Assembly (NCBI GenBank): GCA_017860335.1
Contig: JAFNAU010000090.1
Location: 1-9,348 of the forward strand
Direction of reading: 5' to 3'
Length of the DNA stretch: 9,348 nucleotides
Source of the DNA: Bacteroidota bacterium
GTDB taxonomy: Bacteria; Bacteroidota; Bacteroidia; Bacteroidales; Paludibacteraceae
The notes below the pieces were generated by a model that was given only the letters and a program-made list of their open reading frames with translations, did not search any database and was not told the origin of the DNA. Shown piece after piece: positions 6,857-9,348 of the stretch (its first letter is position 1; every line of letters starts with the position of its first letter). A program made the translations under genes and the position numbers.

Positions 6857-7618
6857 ATGAATCGCTGTGCGAAAATAATCTTAGGAATGATAGCGGGTAT
6901 GATACTCGTGATGACGCTTACGTTCAATATGACACGTAAAGGTCAGATTTTCACCGAACAACGCGATTTGTCTGAGATACGCCAATCGGGACGTTTGCGG
7001 GTAGTTACCGAAAAAAGTTCACTCGGATTTAAACTTTACAACGATCAAATTGAGGGTTTTCAATATGAACTGGTGAAGGCATTTGCCGATTCGCTGGGTC
7101 TGGAACTGGAAATTAATCCGGAGAACAACATAGACTCCGCAATTGCAGGAATTTTAGAAAACAGGTATGACCTGATAGCCATGAATTTACCGAATACTTC
7201 GGAAATAAAAAAGATACTGGCACTTTCAATACCGATAATTTCAGGACGGCAAATGCTTGTGCAGCAGGAAATTATTGATACTACCAACGTGAAAGCCATT
7301 CGTAAACATCATTTGCTGACCGAAGACAGTATTTGCATTCCTTTCCGTTCGCCATTCAGGCAGCGACTAGAGAATTTGTCGAACGAAATTGCCGATTCGA
7401 TAAAAATCGTGGAAATGCCCGATAAATCAACGGAAGATCTGGTACAAATGGTTTCGGCCGGGAAAATAAAATATACCATCTGCGATGAACTGCAGGCAAA
7501 AAGACTGAAACGAATTTTTACAAACATAAATTTACCGAAAATATTACTGATTAATCATCTCTGCATTTTTTACTTTAAACTATTTACTATCAATTATATA
7601 CTGTTTAAATGCCACTAA
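6857..7618 (+). CDS. Family 3 solute-binding-like protein, C-terminally truncated
   Basis: A 253-residue frame with an N-terminal membrane or signal segment (about residues 6-23) followed by a family 3 solute-binding (SBP_bac_3) domain from about 38. The visible signs are LSEIRQSGRLRVVTE, then GFQYELVKAFADSLGLELEI, NRYDLIAMNLP, and near the end VQMVSAGKIKYTICDELQAK. This resembles the amino-acid-binding lobe also found in MltF-type proteins. After about residue 227 the family sequence stops, and the last 25 or so residues (ILLINHLCIFYFKLF onward) are AT-rich, intergenic-like translation. The usual last 40-50 residues of the domain are absent, and no other frame restores them. The frame ends 10 bases inside metA. 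It is probably a pseudogene or a product that cannot fold normally; the ligand is unknown. Confidence 0.72.
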   Translation: MNRCAKIILGMIAGMILVMTLTFNMTRKGQIFTEQRDLSEIRQSGRLRVVTEKSSLGFKLYNDQIEGFQYELVKAFADSLGLELEINPENNIDSAIAGILENRYDLIAMNLPNTSEIKKILALSIPIISGRQMLVQQEIIDTTNVKAIRKHHLLTEDSICIPFRSPFRQRLENLSNEIADSIKIVEMPDKSTEDLVQMVSAGKIKYTICDELQAKRLKRIFTNINLPKILLINHLCIFYFKLFTINYILFKCH

Positions 7619-8526
7619 ATATTCCAAATACACTTCCGGCGGTTGATGCTTTGCGCAAAGAAAATATCTTTGTAATGGATACCGAGCGGGCGCAAAGTCA
7701 GGAGATCAGACCTCTCAAAATTGTTATTTTAAATCTGATGCCACTAAAAATAACAACCGAGACCGATTTGATTCGTTTGCTCTCCAATTCGCCCTTGCAG
7801 ATTGAGATTGACTTTTTACGACTGAAAAGCCATACTTCGAAAAACACGCCCATCGAGCACATGATGGCGTTTTATAAGAATTTTGACGACATCAGAAAAA
7901 GCAACTACGACGGTATGATCATCACCGGAGCTCCCGTGGAACAACTGGAATACGAAGAAGTGAAATACTGGAAGGAAGTGACTGGAATTTTCGACTGGGC
8001 TCACCACCATGTGACTTCTACCCTGTATATTTGCTGGGCAGCTCAGGCTGGACTGAATCATTTCTATAATATTCCGAAATATCCACTACCCGAAAAAATG
8101 TTCGGAGTTTTCGAACATAAGATTTACGATAAACTTAATCCGATCTTCAGGGGCTTCGACGATGTGTTTTATGTTCCTCACAGCCGACATACCGAAATCC
8201 GGAGGGAAGATATTCTGAAAGTACCCGAACTTACATTGCTCTCAGAATCGGAAACATCCGGAGTTTATATGGTCATGGCACGTAACGGACGTGAATTTTT
8301 TATTACCGGACATTCGGAATATTCAGCCGGTACACTCGATACTGAATATAAACGGGATGTGAAAAAAGGCTTATCCATTAAAATGCCCGTAAATTACTAT
8401 CGCGAAAACAACCCGGCTAACGAACCTGTAGTGCTCTGGAGAAGTCATGCTAATCTGCTCTTCACCAACTGGCTGAACTATTTCGTATACCAGGAAACGC
8501 CATACGATTTGGCAAATATCAAATAA
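7609..8526 (+). CDS. metA: Homoserine O-acetyltransferase (MetA family)
   Basis: A 305-residue cytoplasmic enzyme of methionine synthesis that activates L-homoserine by acylating its hydroxyl group. It is full length, starting MPLNIPNTLPAVDAL as the family does. The catalytic residues fall at standard numbering: Cys142 in YICWAAQAGL, and His235 and Glu237 in FITGHSEYS. Lys47 is also present (LMPLKITTETD). Residue 111 is Glu (GAPVEQLEYEEV). In characterised MetA proteins Glu111 goes with acetyl-CoA and Gly111 with succinyl-CoA, so acetyltransferase activity (MetAA) is predicted despite the common succinyltransferase label. Its start overlaps the truncated upstream frame by 10 bases, and the U32 gene follows after 7 bases. 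No SAM riboswitch was seen in front of it. Confidence 0.96.
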   Translation: MPLNIPNTLPAVDALRKENIFVMDTERAQSQEIRPLKIVILNLMPLKITTETDLIRLLSNSPLQIEIDFLRLKSHTSKNTPIEHMMAFYKNFDDIRKSNYDGMIITGAPVEQLEYEEVKYWKEVTGIFDWAHHHVTSTLYICWAAQAGLNHFYNIPKYPLPEKMFGVFEHKIYDKLNPIFRGFDDVFYVPHSRHTEIRREDILKVPELTLLSESETSGVYMVMARNGREFFITGHSEYSAGTLDTEYKRDVKKGLSIKMPVNYYRENNPANEPVVLWRSHANLLFTNWLNYFVYQETPYDLANIK

Positions 8527-8533
8527 CAAGAGC

Positions 8534-9348
8534 ATGCGTACTGTCGAACTCCTTTCACCTGCCAAAAACCTGGAATGCGGTCTGGCTGCCATTAATCACG
8601 GTGCTGACGCTGTTTATATCGGTGCACCGATGTTCAGCGCACGGGCTGCTGCCGGAAATACCATTGCTGATATCGAACAGCTTATTTCCTATGCTCACCG
8701 TTACCGCTGCAAGGTGCTGGTGGCATTGAATACCGTCCTGACCGACAGTCAGCTCACCGAAGCCGAAAAACTAATCCACCAGTTATACGAAATAGGGACG
8801 GATGCACTGATCGTACAGGATATGGGCATTCTTCAGCTGGATTTGCCGCCGATTGAACTTCACGCCAGTACGCAGACCGACAACCGGACTGTGGAAAAGG
8901 TCCGGTTTCTTCAGGATGTCGGTTTTTCACGGGTTATATTGGCGCGGGAACTGACCCTGAACCAAATAAGGGAAATTCACAAACAGACGGAAGTTGAACT
9001 GGAATGTTTTGTACATGGCTCATTGTGTGTAAGTTATAGCGGACAGTGCTACATCAGTGAGGCTATGACCGGCCGCAGCGCCAACCGTGGCGAATGTTCA
9101 CAGTATTGTCGTATTACGGCTTTTTACCGAAAGAAAATGGATGCTATACTGGAAGGAAGAGAAGATGTCAGAAAATCTTCCTCGGGAACGACGACATTCT
9201 TTTTCGAACCCAATCCTGATAAAAGTTTCAGAAGGAGCGCCACCGATTATTTTCTGAACGGACGCCACAAGGATATCAGCCAGCCCGAAACTCCCAAGTC
9301 AATCGGAGAGGAAATCGGAACAGTGACCTATATTTCCGCTCAGTTTAT
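8534..9348 (+). CDS. U32-family (COG0826, RlhA/TrhP-like) protein, partial, with internal loss
   Basis: The first 271 residues of a gene that runs off the right edge. Formerly called collagenase-like peptidases, studied members of this family hydroxylate tRNA or 23S rRNA. The N-terminus MRTVELLSPAKNLECGLAAI is typical, as are HGADAVYIGAP (22-32), ALIVQDMGI (91-99), HASTQTDNR (110-118) and the U32 signature FVHGSLCVSYSGQCYIS (159-175). Cysteines 165, 172, 188 and 192 are in place to help bind an iron-sulfur cluster, as in relatives. Directly after GECSQYCR (ending at 193) the protein continues ITAFYRKKMDAI. Related proteins have roughly 60 residues between these points, including KDL and KIEGRxK motifs. 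The frame is kept. This may be a deletion that inactivates the enzyme. The start is the ATG 7 bases after metA. Confidence 0.88.
   Translation, partial: MRTVELLSPAKNLECGLAAINHGADAVYIGAPMFSARAAAGNTIADIEQLISYAHRYRCKVLVALNTVLTDSQLTEAEKLIHQLYEIGTDALIVQDMGILQLDLPPIELHASTQTDNRTVEKVRFLQDVGFSRVILARELTLNQIREIHKQTEVELECFVHGSLCVSYSGQCYISEAMTGRSANRGECSQYCRITAFYRKKMDAILEGREDVRKSSSGTTTFFFEPNPDKSFRRSATDYFLNGRHKDISQPETPKSIGEEIGTVTYISAQF

Noticed and set aside
7530..7608. SAM-II type riboswitch in front of metA
   Set aside because: The short AT-rich leader contains a GATTAA-like stretch, but the conserved GCTAAA-type 3' part and pairing stems of the SAM-II aptamer are not present.

Overview
The window reads as a chromosome segment of a Bacteroidota bacterium, most likely order Bacteroidales. 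The evidence is the wording of the ribosomal proteins, a Porin_10-type outer-membrane protein, an AraC regulator with the N-terminus MARISDGFLGERAV seen beside Bacteroidales sugar loci, and three promoters with the TAnnTTTG -7 element typical of the phylum. No species is claimed.

Left part (1 to about 3,010), AT-rich and accessory in character. Two minus-strand genes, four bases apart, encode the first 35 residues of a secreted protein that opens like a right-handed beta-helix or pectate-lyase-like protein (cut by the window edge) and an exported SGNH/GDSL hydrolase. A 610-base non-coding stretch separates them from a divergent AraC-family regulator on the plus strand. This looks like a small carbohydrate- or ester-degradation locus with its own regulator.

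Boundary (3,011 to 3,500). No intact gene. It holds the decayed C-terminal part of an IS5-like (DDE_Tnp_4) transposase on the minus strand, with two stop codons and a frameshift, followed by a strong intrinsic terminator that ends the ribosomal operon.

Centre (3,501 to 4,930). The conserved operon rpsF-rpsR-rplI is on the minus strand, with a clear promoter. rpsR and rplI have good AAGGAG Shine-Dalgarno sequences, which is notable in a phylum that mostly does not use them. The roughly 300 bases upstream of rpsF hold two back-to-back promoters.

Right part (4,931 to 9,348), higher in GC. Four tightly spaced plus-strand genes encode a putative porin, a family 3 solute-binding-like protein that has lost its C-terminus, MetA (with Glu111, which predicts homoserine O-acetyltransferase activity), and a U32-family protein that runs off the window. 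The U32 gene lacks, in frame, a conserved segment of roughly 60 residues. The truncated binding protein overlaps the metA start by 10 bases. I found no wholly new system. The most useful observations are the two internal losses in an otherwise ordinary gene row, the Shine-Dalgarno pattern of the bS6-bS18-bL9 operon, and the acetyl-CoA signature of MetA.
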